NCBI RefSeq assembly: GCF_001813295.1
Contig: NZ_KV812002.1
Location: 49,285 to 113,284 of the forward strand
Source of the DNA: Streptococcus sp. HMSC072G04
GTDB taxonomy: Bacteria; Bacillota; Bacilli; Lactobacillales; Streptococcaceae
Reading direction: 5' to 3'
DNA: 64,000 bases
This document shows positions 26,151-34,865 of this stretch, in pieces (positions within the stretch are counted from its first letter, which is position 1; every line of letters begins with the position of its first letter). The notes under the pieces were generated by a model. That model saw nothing but the letters and a program-made list of their open reading frames with translations, was not told where the DNA came from and searched no databases. The position numbers and the translations under genes were made by a program.

Positions 26151-26200
26151 AATGTCTGTTATAATGGACATTATTTGAAATTTCCATTATAACAGACATT
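26151..26200. repeat. Perfect 18-bp inverted repeat with embedded TATAAT boxes
   Basis: Arms 26151-26168 and 26183-26200 are exact reverse complements around a 14-base spacer. Each arm contains TTATAATGGA or its complement and there is no T-run, so it is unlikely to be a terminator. It lies ~60 bp upstream of the lipoprotein gene and could be a regulator operator or a symmetric promoter. Confidence 0.8.
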
Positions 26201-26257
26201 GATACAGTTTTGTAACATTATTTTGGTATAGTAATATTATAAAAGGAGGCGAGAAAC

Positions 26258-26620
26258 ATGAGAAAAATTGTTTGCATATTATTGTTGTCATTATCAATAA
26301 TTACACTAATTGCTTGCACTAAAAATAAGCAACAATCTCTGGATGGCGAATACTATTGGATATCAAGTGAAAGAAATGAATTGGCATTTACTATTAAAGG
26401 AGATAATGCTTCCATAGAGCATGGAGAAGCCGACAGCTTTACCATTAACAAGCAAAAGAATACGATCGAATTAACTGGACAAAATATTGCAAGTCGAACA
26501 GAAGAGTATTCATTTAAAGATGGGGTCTTTTCTGTTGATATTAGTGGAGTTAAGCAAGACTACTATCTTAAAGATAGCGAAGCATATAATAACGCACTAA
26601 AACAATATGGATATAAATAA
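26258..26620 (+). CDS. Small lipoprotein
   Basis: The 120-residue protein has a lipoprotein signal peptide (lipobox LIAC, Cys near residue 20) and a ~100-residue mature domain starting with KNKQQSLDGEYYWISSE. The domain looks like a small beta-rich fold found in many streptococcal surface lipoproteins. It has an AAAGGAGGCGAG site and its own terminator. Function unknown; it may serve as an ICE-borne surface or immunity protein. Confidence 0.75.
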   Translation: MRKIVCILLLSLSIITLIACTKNKQQSLDGEYYWISSERNELAFTIKGDNASIEHGEADSFTINKQKNTIELTGQNIASRTEEYSFKDGVFSVDISGVKQDYYLKDSEAYNNALKQYGYK

Positions 26621-26629
26621 CATTATTCA

Positions 26630-26656
26630 CACCTATTTTACCGAATAGGTGTTTTT
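26630..26656 (+). terminator. Terminator of the lipoprotein gene
   Basis: A perfect 8-bp stem (CACCTATT / AATAGGTG) followed by TTTTTT. Confidence 0.85.
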
Positions 26657-26774
26657 TGTGCTGAATAGATTCCTTCAAAAAACTTTTAAGCTTATTCTTA
26701 ACCGAATAGCTTATATTTCATGTAAATTAGCTTAATCAAAGAAATTGGATTATATTTTATTATAAAATGGATTC

Positions 26775-26972
26775 ATGAATAATTTAAAAGAAGCAAATAT
26801 TAGAAAAGCCATTTGGCATATTAGACGTCACCTAAACGAACTATTAAACTCACAAGATGAAAAATATAGGAAACATGAAATGTTTCACCTAAGATCTAGT
26901 ATTGAATGTTTAGAACGTGTGATGAACAACGAAAAACCCTATCCACCTATGGATAGGGAAGAAGTGTTTTAA
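26775..26972 (+). CDS. Small helical protein, copy 1 of a paralogous pair
   Basis: The 65-residue protein (starts MNNLKEANIRKAIWHIRRHL, ends MDREEVF) is mostly helical and charged. A paralogue at 38499 shares the N-terminus NLKEQNIKNAIWHIKRH and the C-terminus IDREEVF. The upstream sequence contains TATAAAAT. Function unknown. Both copies follow a gene downstream of the 72-bp repeats. Confidence 0.65.
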   Translation: MNNLKEANIRKAIWHIRRHLNELLNSQDEKYRKHEMFHLRSSIECLERVMNNEKPYPPMDREEVF

Positions 26973-27007
26973 AAGTCATTGTATCTATTATATTATAAAA
27001 TTTAGTA

Positions 27008-27170
27008 TTAAAAAAGTATGTTTTTGAAATGATAAAAATAGATACGACCATCCCAGATAGGTTCTCTATCCCCTTTAGAAATTTCTCTGTTAATATGTTT
27101 AGATTTTTTTAGTGCCAGTTTTAAATAGTCAATAGCGTCTTCTTCGATTTGTTTAGATGATTTAGACATA
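27008..27170 (-). pseudogene. Remnant of a DUF4365-like gene
   Basis: A minus-strand start (MSKSSKQIEEDAIDYLK) is broken by a frameshift, after which the other frame reads NREISKGDREPIWDGRIYFY. This is reminiscent of the N-terminus of DUF4365 proteins. Only ~55 residues remain. Confidence 0.45.
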
Positions 27171-27430
27171 ATTAACCTCTTAATAAGTTGTTCTATACTA
27201 AGTATTATGTCAATTTATGTGATAATTTTTCCAAATTATCCTTGCTATCCTAATATCATTCCTAAGAAAATCAAAGATTTATGACTAAATGGATAGATGA
27301 TTACGAATATAAGGTTAGGGGATTAGAGAATTTTATCAATATATTTTATAACACAAGAAATCAAAATGTTACCAAATTAGAACGAGAAACAAAATCAGTA
27401 TAGTTATTTGAGATACCATGGAAAAATTAT

Positions 27431-27463
27431 AAGGCTGATAGTATTAATATCACTATCAGCCTT
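27431..27463 (-). terminator. Terminator of tprA
   Basis: A perfect 12-bp stem (AAGGCTGATAGT / ACTATCAGCCTT) with a T-rich minus-strand tail. The stretch 27171-27430 otherwise holds short gene remnants in the plus direction with stops and no start. Confidence 0.75.
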
Positions 27464-27507
27464 ACAGGTTATTTAACGTTTCAGAAAAACTATAATGTCA
27501 AGATTAA

Positions 27508-28371
27508 CTATACAGTATCTAATTCCTTCAAATAATTATCTATCTTCATCAACATTAAAGGATTGTTATAAATCTTACATAACTCTCTTGCTTCTATATA
27601 ATAATTTTTGACTTGTTCTTTGTCTAGAAATTTGGCTCCAGCATTTCCTACAAGAATAAGTAGGGGAGCCAGTTGGTAGCTTGTCTGTCTTTGTTTACAG
27701 AGTTCAATCGTCTCAAGAGCTTCTTGGATGGCTTCGTTATATTTTTCCTTTGACACTAGGTAGTGAGCGTAGTTGTAACGAACTCTGATGTAGCCAAATA
27801 AAAACTCTTGATGCTCAAAATTTTTTGTCTGATATAACTCCATTAAATGAGAGTAGTTTGCCTCATATTCTTGTTCACGACCCACTAAGGAATAGAAATT
27901 AGATAGAGTATTCAATACCTTTAAATAAATCAGAGTATTTGAGGAGACTTTTAATAATATATTTTCCAATGAAGAAATAGCCTCACACTTACTGTCATAT
28001 TGATAGAAGTCAATAATAGCTTTAATCCATTCAAGGTAAGTTCGGTCTTCTAGTGTTAGAAAAGTACTTCGTTCAATCTCTATTCTATAAATATATTCCA
28101 AATCATCATAATTTCTGTCATCTAATAGTCGAGCAGATAATTGCTTGAAATTAGAGAGGTTAGATTTAATTTCAATTTGTTCATTAAAAAAATAATCTAA
28201 TGGTACTTCAAGTCGTTGTGAGAGTTTGAACAAAAGGTCTGCGGAGGGAATGAAATGCCCTCTCTCAATTTTACTAATCTGGCTTTGTTCACAAATTCCT
28301 TCTGCAAGAGTTTGTTGGGAGAGTCCTAGCTCTTTTCTTTTTAATCTGAATTTCTCTGCGAGTGTATTCAT
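27508..28371 (-). CDS. tprA: TprA-type quorum-sensing regulator
   Basis: The 287-residue PlcR/TprA-family (RRNPP) regulator has an N-terminal helix-turn-helix (residues 1-60, LSQQTLAEGICEQSQISKIERG) and TPR-like helical repeats that bind a short peptide. It is transcribed divergently from phrA, 192 bp away. In pneumococcus TprA represses phrA and a lantibiotic cluster until the re-imported PhrA peptide relieves it. Here a lanthipeptide cluster lies 2.4 kb beyond phrA, consistent with the same circuit. Confidence 0.88.
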   Translation of the reverse strand: MNTLAEKFRLKRKELGLSQQTLAEGICEQSQISKIERGHFIPSADLLFKLSQRLEVPLDYFFNEQIEIKSNLSNFKQLSARLLDDRNYDDLEYIYRIEIERSTFLTLEDRTYLEWIKAIIDFYQYDSKCEAISSLENILLKVSSNTLIYLKVLNTLSNFYSLVGREQEYEANYSHLMELYQTKNFEHQEFLFGYIRVRYNYAHYLVSKEKYNEAIQEALETIELCKQRQTSYQLAPLLILVGNAGAKFLDKEQVKNYYIEARELCKIYNNPLMLMKIDNYLKELDTV

Positions 28372-28502
28372 TAAAGATAATAAACCTTCCTATTTGCTTA
28401 ATTTCATTATAAAATTTTTAGTTCAAAATAGCAAGTTAAAGGAATAAATAATTCTTTATGGTAATAAAAAAAAAAAAAAAGTTCAAAACGCAATAAAAAT
28501 AA

Positions 28503-28531
28503 TTGCCTAAATAATATATATGTGTTAGAAT
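28503..28531 (+). promoter_or_regulatory. phrA promoter
   Basis: TTGCCT (28503-28508) and TAGAAT (28526-28531) have a 17-bp spacer. Two AGTTCAAAA elements (near 28419 and 28480) in the divergent region are candidate regulator sites. Confidence 0.55.
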
Positions 28532-28563
28532 AAAAACAAGGAAACAGAAAGGGGTTTCATTGC

Positions 28564-28734
28564 ATGAGAAAAAAACGTGGCATTAAAAAATTAGTTACAT
28601 TTGCATTACTAGGTGTTTTTATGTTTAGTAATACAATTCCTTACCAACAGTTTATTCAGAAGAATAAACAATTGGAGATTCGAGTGCAATCACAAAAGGA
28701 GTCCAATGGTCTTGATGTTGGGAAGGCTGATTAG
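28564..28734 (+). CDS. phrA: PhrA signalling peptide precursor
   Basis: The 56-residue ORF is preceded by GAAAGGGG and divergent from tprA. It has a basic N-terminus and hydrophobic export segment (LVTFALLGVFMF) and ends in NGLDVGKAD. The last seven residues, LDVGKAD, equal the mature pneumococcal PhrA heptapeptide as I remember it. The peptide is exported by Sec, processed, re-imported by oligopeptide permease and bound by TprA. Confidence 0.9.
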   Translation: MRKKRGIKKLVTFALLGVFMFSNTIPYQQFIQKNKQLEIRVQSQKESNGLDVGKAD

Positions 28735-28999
28735 TTGATTAAATGATGAAAATACTAATTAACTATATGGTATTTCTGTTTTATCTAATTTTTAATTAGA
28801 AAGAAGTGATTCTAATGTACAAGGGTGTAATTTGTTAGAATTTCAAAAATTTAGATCATTTTTGGCTTAGTAATATGTGTTGAAGGCTCAAAATCTATGG
28901 TAAAAAAGTAGCTTTGAAAACATATTACCTCCAAAGATTTAGTTAAATAATGAATTAACATAAAAAGAAATTATTGAAGTTCTGGAAAGATGTTGTTTC

Positions 29000-29297
29000 A
29001 GTATTGAAATCATTGAGAAAAAGTGGGAAAAATTTGCGATTTTCACAGAGAAAGGAAGAAAAAGTATAGAAATAAGTCTTGAAAAACTGGATTTGAAGAA
29101 TTATTTTGATTATATTGTTTCGGATGACAATTGCTATTGAAGATTCGTACTCAGGGATACAGGTATCAACTAGTGCTGGTATTGATACTATTGGATGTTA
29201 CGATTACCCATTGCCTTTATTTAATGCTAAGGCAAATTGGAAGGCTGGAAGTATGCAAGAAGTATTGAACGTAATTCAATCACAACATGAGTTTTAA
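29000..29297 (+). pseudogene. HAD-superfamily hydrolase remnant
   Basis: The frames read KNYFDYIVSDD, a stop, then in another frame IAIEDSYSGIQVSTSAGIDTIG. The latter is the HAD motif IV region of beta-phosphoglucomutase-like phosphatases. The N-terminal half with the DxD nucleophile is missing. The flanks 28735-29000 and 29298-29354 show only AT-rich decayed sequence. Confidence 0.6.
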
Positions 29298-29354
29298 AAC
29301 GTCTAGACGTACTTAGAAAAATTAAAAATATACTTTTCGGGAATCTGTCCATAG

Positions 29355-29477
29355 ATGAACAAAAGAAGCTTCAAAAAAATGTTTCTAATATTTATTTTAG
29401 GTCTATTTGTAGGTCTATTCTTAATCCCATTACTTAGACCACATATAGTTGGTTGGCTAAAAACTATATGTGGTTAA
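29355..29477 (+). CDS. Possible 40-residue membrane peptide
   Basis: The ORF starts MNKRSFKKMFLIFILGLF, has one hydrophobic helix and ends VGWLKTICG. No clear ribosome binding site precedes it, so it could be a fragment. Seen only as an ORF. Confidence 0.25.
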   Translation: MNKRSFKKMFLIFILGLFVGLFLIPLLRPHIVGWLKTICG

Positions 29478-29659
29478 TAGTAATGATAACCTTATTTAAC
29501 AAAAAGTTTTCCCTTTTATTTTTTAATAGCATTGTTTTGACAAATTAACTTCCACGTTTATTGGCGGTAGAAGTTAGTTTGAGAATATAGCACTTCGAGA
29601 AATTGCCTATTTTTATAGAAGCATATTATTAAGTAAAAAAACAAAAGGAAGGTGATATT

Positions 29660-30202
29660 ATGAAATATCATAAAATAATTATTAAAGGTAGTTGTACCTT
29701 ATTGTTAATTTTTTCTTCGTTCTCTCCCTTAAGTACTGTACTGTCTGAAGAACAGTCAGCTCCTCCGATTGAGATTTTGCAACAAGAAATCTCCAAATTA
29801 AGATTAGAAGAAGGTAAGCAATATACATTACAAGAATTATTAGACAGAACGTCTCTGTCAAACTATGAAAAAGAAATAATATCTAAGGAAATCATTACAC
29901 AAGTACAAAAAGAAATTAATGAAGAACAGTCAAGATCTATGTTTCGAGCTCTCGTAACTAATGTTTATAGACATTTAAGTCCTTCGGAAGTTAAAGAATG
30001 TGCACGACAATTTCGAACAATTGGTAGTTTAGTAAAATTAATTCCAAAATATGGCTCTTTAATTGAAAAACTCTATATCGTAAACGCTGAATCATATGAA
30101 TATGCTGCTGCAAGAGGTTGGGGAATTGATCTTTTGATAACCTTAGATCCTTATAATCCTACAAGTACAGGTATGACTTTCAGTTTTAGATATTCTCATT
30201 AG
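29660..30202 (+). CDS. Secreted protein of unknown function (possible large bacteriocin)
   Basis: The 180-residue protein has a clear Sec signal peptide (about residues 1-29, ending STVLSEE) and a ~150-residue mature part. A helical propeptide-like stretch (residues 30-95) is followed by a C-terminal domain with EVKECARQF and a Gly/Tyr-rich end (ARGWGIDLLITLDPYNP). An AAGGAAGGTG site precedes the ATG. A two-helix membrane protein gene follows by 24 bp, the arrangement of a bacteriocin with its immunity protein. Size would fit large unmodified streptococcal bacteriocins, but no homology is claimed. Confidence 0.6.
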   Translation: MKYHKIIIKGSCTLLLIFSSFSPLSTVLSEEQSAPPIEILQQEISKLRLEEGKQYTLQELLDRTSLSNYEKEIISKEIITQVQKEINEEQSRSMFRALVTNVYRHLSPSEVKECARQFRTIGSLVKLIPKYGSLIEKLYIVNAESYEYAAARGWGIDLLITLDPYNPTSTGMTFSFRYSH

Positions 30203-30226
30203 TTTAATTAAAGGAGGGACTGTGTT

Positions 30227-30457
30227 ATGGTAACTAAGTATTACAAGTATATTCCTTGGTTGATCTTAGGAGCTATTGGATCTTATGAATCAGCAACTTA
30301 TTTTGGACATAGCACATTTGATACGCTGTATTTATCTATTGTTTTTATGATTGTTTACGTAGCTTTATTCATTCTACACGAAAAATATCTGAAATATAAA
30401 TATAAAGAAATATTTACACATATTATGAGCAATCCTGAAAAAGATCATCATCCCTAG
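30227..30457 (+). CDS. Small membrane protein, candidate immunity protein
   Basis: The 76-residue protein has two membrane helices (about residues 8-28 and 32-50) and a basic, His-rich tail. It follows the secreted protein gene by 24 bp behind an AAAGGAGGG site, so the two form an operon. The immunity role is inferred from position and topology. Confidence 0.55.
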   Translation: MVTKYYKYIPWLILGAIGSYESATYFGHSTFDTLYLSIVFMIVYVALFILHEKYLKYKYKEIFTHIMSNPEKDHHP

Positions 30458-30493
30458 TAAGATATAGCATAATAAAGCCCTAGCAACCAGATT

Positions 30494-30958
30494 GTACTGA
30501 CCCCAAAAAGTTAGACAATTAATTTAAGCAAAGGATTTAGTTCTGTATTGTACTGGACTAAATCCTTTTAGTTTTACCTTAATTCGTTTGTTGTTGTAGT
30601 AATCAATATAGTCGACAATAGCTTGTTCCAAGTGCTCAAGTGACTGAAACGTCTTCTCATGACCATAAAACATCTCAGACTTAAGAATGCCAAAGAAGGA
30701 TTCCATCATACCGTTATCTGGACTATTTCCCTTACGTGACATAGATGGCTGAATTCCCTTACTCTCTAAAAACCTGTGATAAAAATCGTGTTGATATTGC
30801 CATCCTTGATCACTATGGAGAATAGTATTCTCGTAATGTTCCTCATCGAAAGCCTGGTCTAACATAGATTTCAGTTGTTCTAAGTTCGGCGATGTAGAAA
30901 GGTTATAGGCGATAATTTCGCTGTTAAATCCATCTAAAACTGGCGATAAGTAAAGCTT
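30494..30958 (-). mobile_element. IS3-family remnant: 3' end of orfB
   Basis: A minus-strand frame encodes the integrase-core C-terminus. It has SPVLDGFNSEI (second Asp region), HSDQGWQYQ, MMESFFGILKSEM with the catalytic Glu and FSPVQYRTKSFA at the end. The N-terminus and orfA are missing. The outer end contains CCCCAAAAAGTTAGACA, similar to the other IS remnant at 19390-19411. Confidence 0.85.
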
Positions 30959-31092
30959 GAATGAAAGGTATAATAAAAAAACTTGTTATGGAAATCGTTT
31001 TTGGTTGAAACCGAGAATAACATCGGAATTATAAGGAGATATACTAAATTTTTTAAAAATTAGCAATGATTTCGCTTTCATTTGATAAGGCG

Positions 31093-31098
31093 TATAAT
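31093..31098 (+). promoter_or_regulatory. lanA promoter -10 box
   Basis: TATAAT lies 51 bp before the lanthipeptide precursor start. The -35 region (TTTCGC at 31070-31075) is weak, fitting a regulated promoter. The stretch 30959-31092 shows no gene. Confidence 0.5.
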
Positions 31099-31121
31099 AA
31101 AATTGTATCTAGTATACAAAG

Positions 31122-31375
31122 TGGAGAGTAGCAAGATTGGAGGCAAATTATGAATGGATATCAAGTTGATACAGCAAATTTAGCTGAGCTATCAAGAATT
31201 GGTAATAGTAATCAAAGAATTGGGGATGTTGAACCACAAGCTACTATTACAACAATTCCTCTTACACTTATTTTAACAGCGCACCTATGTGCTCCTGTTA
31301 CCATAATTACTGTAACTTTCAAAAAGCGTTGTTTCTAAGTAAATTATAATTTAATTAAAGTAGTGCTACTCTCCA
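31122..31375 (+). repeat. 12-bp inverted repeat pairing the lanA leader with its 3' end
   Basis: TGGAGAGTAGCA (31122-31133) in the 5' leader is the exact reverse complement of TGCTACTCTCCA (31364-31375) just after lanA. The latter is followed by TTTTTT. The 3' arm can also form a local hairpin (AGTAG TG CTACT). Confidence 0.7.
31150..31338 (+). CDS. Class II lanthipeptide precursor (LanA)
   Basis: The 62-residue peptide lies 69 bp upstream of lanM behind a GGAGG site. The leader runs to about residue 31 and ends GDVEPQA. The core starts TITTIPLTLIL and contains eight Thr, Cys47 and Cys61, so at most two lanthionine-type rings form and several Thr could remain dehydrated. Leader residues ELSRI and acidic GDVE resemble LanM leaders. 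The EPQ ending is like class I serine-protease sites rather than double glycine. Confidence 0.85.
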   Translation: MNGYQVDTANLAELSRIGNSNQRIGDVEPQATITTIPLTLILTAHLCAPVTIITVTFKKRCF

Positions 31376-31407
31376 TTTTTTATATTGAAGCATAGATAGG
31401 GGTTATT

Positions 31408-34134
31408 ATGAGAGAATATGAGATAGTTGATAAGAGTTCATTATTGGAAGCAATTTACAGTATTTTTGACTTGGATTATCACGAATCAAAACTTATTGAA
31501 ATATGTAATAAAGTTGGAACGGTAGAGTTGTATTCTCGTTTAAAAAAACAGCTAGACGATAGTATTTTTTATTTAATTTCAAATGCTTTAGCTGAAGAAT
31601 ACCAATTTTACAAGAAAAATCATATCTTACATGGTGACAACTATGTTGATAGAACGGAAGATTTTTTATCAAAGTTAAGTGAATATAGTGGTATATCTTC
31701 TTTCCTTGAGAAGTATCCTATTCTAAAAGATAAAATTAATATAAAAATAAATAATTTTTTTAGTTATTCTATCGAAATTATAACTAATTTAGAAAAAGAT
31801 AAACAGGCAATAAGTGAAGTAACTGAAATTGAAGATTTTACTATTAGTTCAATTTCTGATACAGAAGGAGACACTCATAATGGTGCTTCAGTCCGAATTG
31901 TCGAGTTATTAAATGGTGAGAAAGTAGTCTACAAACCTCGTTCTTTAGCCACAGATAATATGCTACACTCTGTGATAAATTTCCTAAAGGAAGTAGATAG
32001 TAGTTTAAAATTTTATATTCCATGGAGTATTAGCTTTGATGATCATTCATGGCAGGAATTTATTGAAGATAGTCCATTAAACAGTTGGGAATCAGTTTCA
32101 GAATTTTATTATCTGTCTGGTATCTATTTGTCTGTATTTTTATTATTTGGCACTTGTGATTTACATTACGAGAATATCCATGTGAAAAATCAATCACCAG
32201 TATTTATTGACTTAGAAGTTCTTGGATTGGGAGAGGCTTCAGAAGGTTTTCCTATATTTAAATTTGATTTACCGCAAACAAGTGTTTTAAACAGCTATCT
32301 CTTACCTATACCTTCTAATAAAGATATAATGTTATTTAATGCAAGTGGTTTATTTCCAGATACAAAAAATTCAAAAACAACCATAATCAATGAGTTAGAA
32401 ATCTCTGAAGTAAATGAATGGAAATTTGTTCAAAGAGAAATCAGAGCAACTCATTTGATTGAAAAACTATCCTACAATGGAAAGAAGGTTTTACCGGAAC
32501 AAGTCGAAAAAGAAATAAAAGCGGGTTTTACAACAGGTCTTGATATTATTCTTAAAAATAAAGATATAATTAGGTCTATATTGAATGATGGCTTTAAGCA
32601 AGTTATAAAAATTCGACAAGTATTGCGACCAACGGTTGTTTATAGTAAATTTTTGGAAGTGTCTAATTCTTATAAATACTTGACTTCATCTGATGCTAGA
32701 GATAATTTATTTAATGTTTTACTAGAAAACTTCAAGCCAGGTAATTTAGGATATTTTAGGGTACAGGATGAGATAAGGCAATTAAAGAATGATGATGTAC
32801 CTTGTTTCTATATGTATTCTAACTCAAAGAATCTTTATAATAATAACGACATTATTATCGAAGATTATTACTCAAAAGACTATCAAAGTGCTTTGTTTGA
32901 GAGATTGGACTTGCTAGATTATCCAGACCTTGAAAAACAAATTAGGTATATTGAGTTATCTCTTGCAGCCTATTATCCCCTAACTGATTTTTTTCATCCA
33001 ATTAATGAGAGTGGAAAAAGAGAGAGAAAAATTGAGGAAATCACGAATGAGTTCATTGATTATATTTCTGATGTAAGTGTTGAATATGCACCAGATAGAT
33101 TAGAGCTTTATACACTTCAAGTCAATTCATTAAATGGTGAAGAGAAAATGTTTATTGAAGGTATAGAATCTGGCTTATATAATTCTGGAGGAATAGTGCT
33201 TACTCTGATTAATTTAGATAATAGTGAGTCTCAAGAAACTGCAAAAAAATTGTATGACACAATAAAAGAAAAAGCTTTATCATATTTAAGAAATCCGCAA
33301 AATGAGATAAATATAGGAGTTTTTACAGGTTTGGGAGGATTGGTTTATCTTACATATCAATTCTATAATAAGACAAGAAGTCAAGAATATCTTAATACTT
33401 TAATGGAACTACAGTCTCTAATTAAGAAAAAATATGAGCAAATAAAAGTAGATAAATTTAATGATTTTATTAATGGTGAAGTTGGTTTACTAACTCTCCT
33501 ATCTAATATCTATCAAAAGGAAAGTGACTTGGTAGATTCAGAACTCATGGATACTCTATATGAGATAGTAAAAGAGTCGTTTTTAGAAACAAATGATCTT
33601 TCTTATTCTCATGGAATAATAGGAGAAGGCATTTCATTGTTATCATTATACAAAATACATCCTTCAGTGCATATTTTAAACAGAATAGAAGAGATTCTTA
33701 AATCAGTAAAAGCTAATATTGATTTACTAAAGGAAAGTAATTCATGGTGTAGAGGTATGATGGGTTACTATTTATTTCTCTATAGAATTGCTGAAGAAAA
33801 TTTCGCCTTTTCAGAAAACTGTAAATTGGAACTTGGCCGATTAACTATTGACGATGTGAAGAACTTATTAAGTTTAAATAGTATTTCATTATGTCATGGT
33901 AACGTTGGAAATATTTTGATATTAAATAGAATTTGTAATTTGTTCAATAAAAACGTGAGAGATTATTGTATGGATGTTGTATCGAACTCTATCTCAGATC
34001 CCTTCTTGATTAAATGGACAAGGGGCTCAAGTCATTATCTGGAATCCTTTATGTTGGGAATGTCTGGTAGTATTTATGCAATGGAATTAATTCGTAAAGG
34101 TGGTGGACCATTAATACATTTGATGGAAGTATAG
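31408..34134 (+). CDS. lanM: Type 2 lanthipeptide synthetase LanM
   Basis: The 908-residue bifunctional enzyme has an N-terminal dehydratase domain (about residues 100-550, with FGTCDLHYENIHV and FIDLEVLG). Its C-terminal LanC-like cyclase (about 600-908) has zinc-ligand motifs in SWCRGMMGYY and SLCHGN. It phosphorylates and eliminates Ser/Thr and adds Cys to form (methyl)lanthionine in the LanA core. Length is in the normal range. It heads the modification genes of the cluster probably controlled by TprA/PhrA. Confidence 0.95.
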   Translation: MREYEIVDKSSLLEAIYSIFDLDYHESKLIEICNKVGTVELYSRLKKQLDDSIFYLISNALAEEYQFYKKNHILHGDNYVDRTEDFLSKLSEYSGISSFLEKYPILKDKINIKINNFFSYSIEIITNLEKDKQAISEVTEIEDFTISSISDTEGDTHNGASVRIVELLNGEKVVYKPRSLATDNMLHSVINFLKEVDSSLKFYIPWSISFDDHSWQEFIEDSPLNSWESVSEFYYLSGIYLSVFLLFGTCDLHYENIHVKNQSPVFIDLEVLGLGEASEGFPIFKFDLPQTSVLNSYLLPIPSNKDIMLFNASGLFPDTKNSKTTIINELEISEVNEWKFVQREIRATHLIEKLSYNGKKVLPEQVEKEIKAGFTTGLDIILKNKDIIRSILNDGFKQVIKIRQVLRPTVVYSKFLEVSNSYKYLTSSDARDNLFNVLLENFKPGNLGYFRVQDEIRQLKNDDVPCFYMYSNSKNLYNNNDIIIEDYYSKDYQSALFERLDLLDYPDLEKQIRYIELSLAAYYPLTDFFHPINESGKRERKIEEITNEFIDYISDVSVEYAPDRLELYTLQVNSLNGEEKMFIEGIESGLYNSGGIVLTLINLDNSESQETAKKLYDTIKEKALSYLRNPQNEINIGVFTGLGGLVYLTYQFYNKTRSQEYLNTLMELQSLIKKKYEQIKVDKFNDFINGEVGLLTLLSNIYQKESDLVDSELMDTLYEIVKESFLETNDLSYSHGIIGEGISLLSLYKIHPSVHILNRIEEILKSVKANIDLLKESNSWCRGMMGYYLFLYRIAEENFAFSENCKLELGRLTIDDVKNLLSLNSISLCHGNVGNILILNRICNLFNKNVRDYCMDVVSNSISDPFLIKWTRGSSHYLESFMLGMSGSIYAMELIRKGGGPLIHLMEV

Positions 34135-34151
34135 TAGCAAAGGAGAGGGAA

Positions 34152-34865
34152 ATGAAAGTATTCGTTTGTACTGGAGCGATTGGACATGATTCTTCAACAA
34201 CAAATTTTGTTGTTGAAGAGTTCATAAAAGGATTAATAAAACATGGTAATGAAGATGTGACTGTGTTTTATGCAAATTTATTGAATTATCATATTGAATT
34301 TTGCGATGGGTCTATACAGCCTTTTATAACCGGGAAAACTCAGTCAAGTGATGATATGGTTTTTTTAGAAAAAGAAATGTTATCGTCAGATTTGATTGTT
34401 ATAGCTTCGCCGGTTTATGCAAATACTGTCTCAGGGTCTATTAAGACATTTATAGACAGGATTGCTCACTGGACACATCTTTTTAGATTGTGTGGTAAGT
34501 ATGGAGCGTTATTTTCAATTTCTAGTAATAGTGGAGCAGAAGATACGTTAAACTATTTAAACGATATCATGGGAACTATGGGACTATCAATTGTTTGCAA
34601 AGAAGGTTTTATCACGAATACTTATACAAAGGAAGCTATAAAAAATATTTTAGATGTTCAATCTGCACTTGTAATTAAAAAAATTGAATCAGGAGCTCTG
34701 GAATTCAGCTACGATCAAGAATATAATTTTAAAAAATACCAAAAACTGTATAGTAATGGTAAAGGCTATGCAAATGAATTGGACTATTGGAAAAGTAATA
34801 AAATGTTTGAGGTTGAGAGTCTATCTCAATTAGCAAAAACTTATAGTGGCGGTGTGATATTATGA
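34152..34865 (+). CDS. Flavodoxin-fold NAD(P)H:FMN oxidoreductase of the lanthipeptide cluster
   Basis: The 237-residue protein has a flavodoxin-like fold. CTGAIGHDSSTTNFVVEEFI forms the phosphate-binding start, and SPVYANTVSGSIKTFIDR is the typical FMN-reductase motif. It lies between lanM and an exporter, so it may reduce dehydroamino acids in the peptide (giving D-amino acids) or oxidise the C-terminus; its C-terminal ~60 residues are unassigned. It overlaps the next gene by 4 bp. Confidence 0.8.
   Translation: MKVFVCTGAIGHDSSTTNFVVEEFIKGLIKHGNEDVTVFYANLLNYHIEFCDGSIQPFITGKTQSSDDMVFLEKEMLSSDLIVIASPVYANTVSGSIKTFIDRIAHWTHLFRLCGKYGALFSISSNSGAEDTLNYLNDIMGTMGLSIVCKEGFITNTYTKEAIKNILDVQSALVIKKIESGALEFSYDQEYNFKKYQKLYSNGKGYANELDYWKSNKMFEVESLSQLAKTYSGGVIL

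Noticed and set aside
26151-26200. Intrinsic terminator or CRISPR-like repeat
   Set aside because: No T-run follows the stem, and there is a single palindrome without spacers. No CRISPR array was seen in the window.
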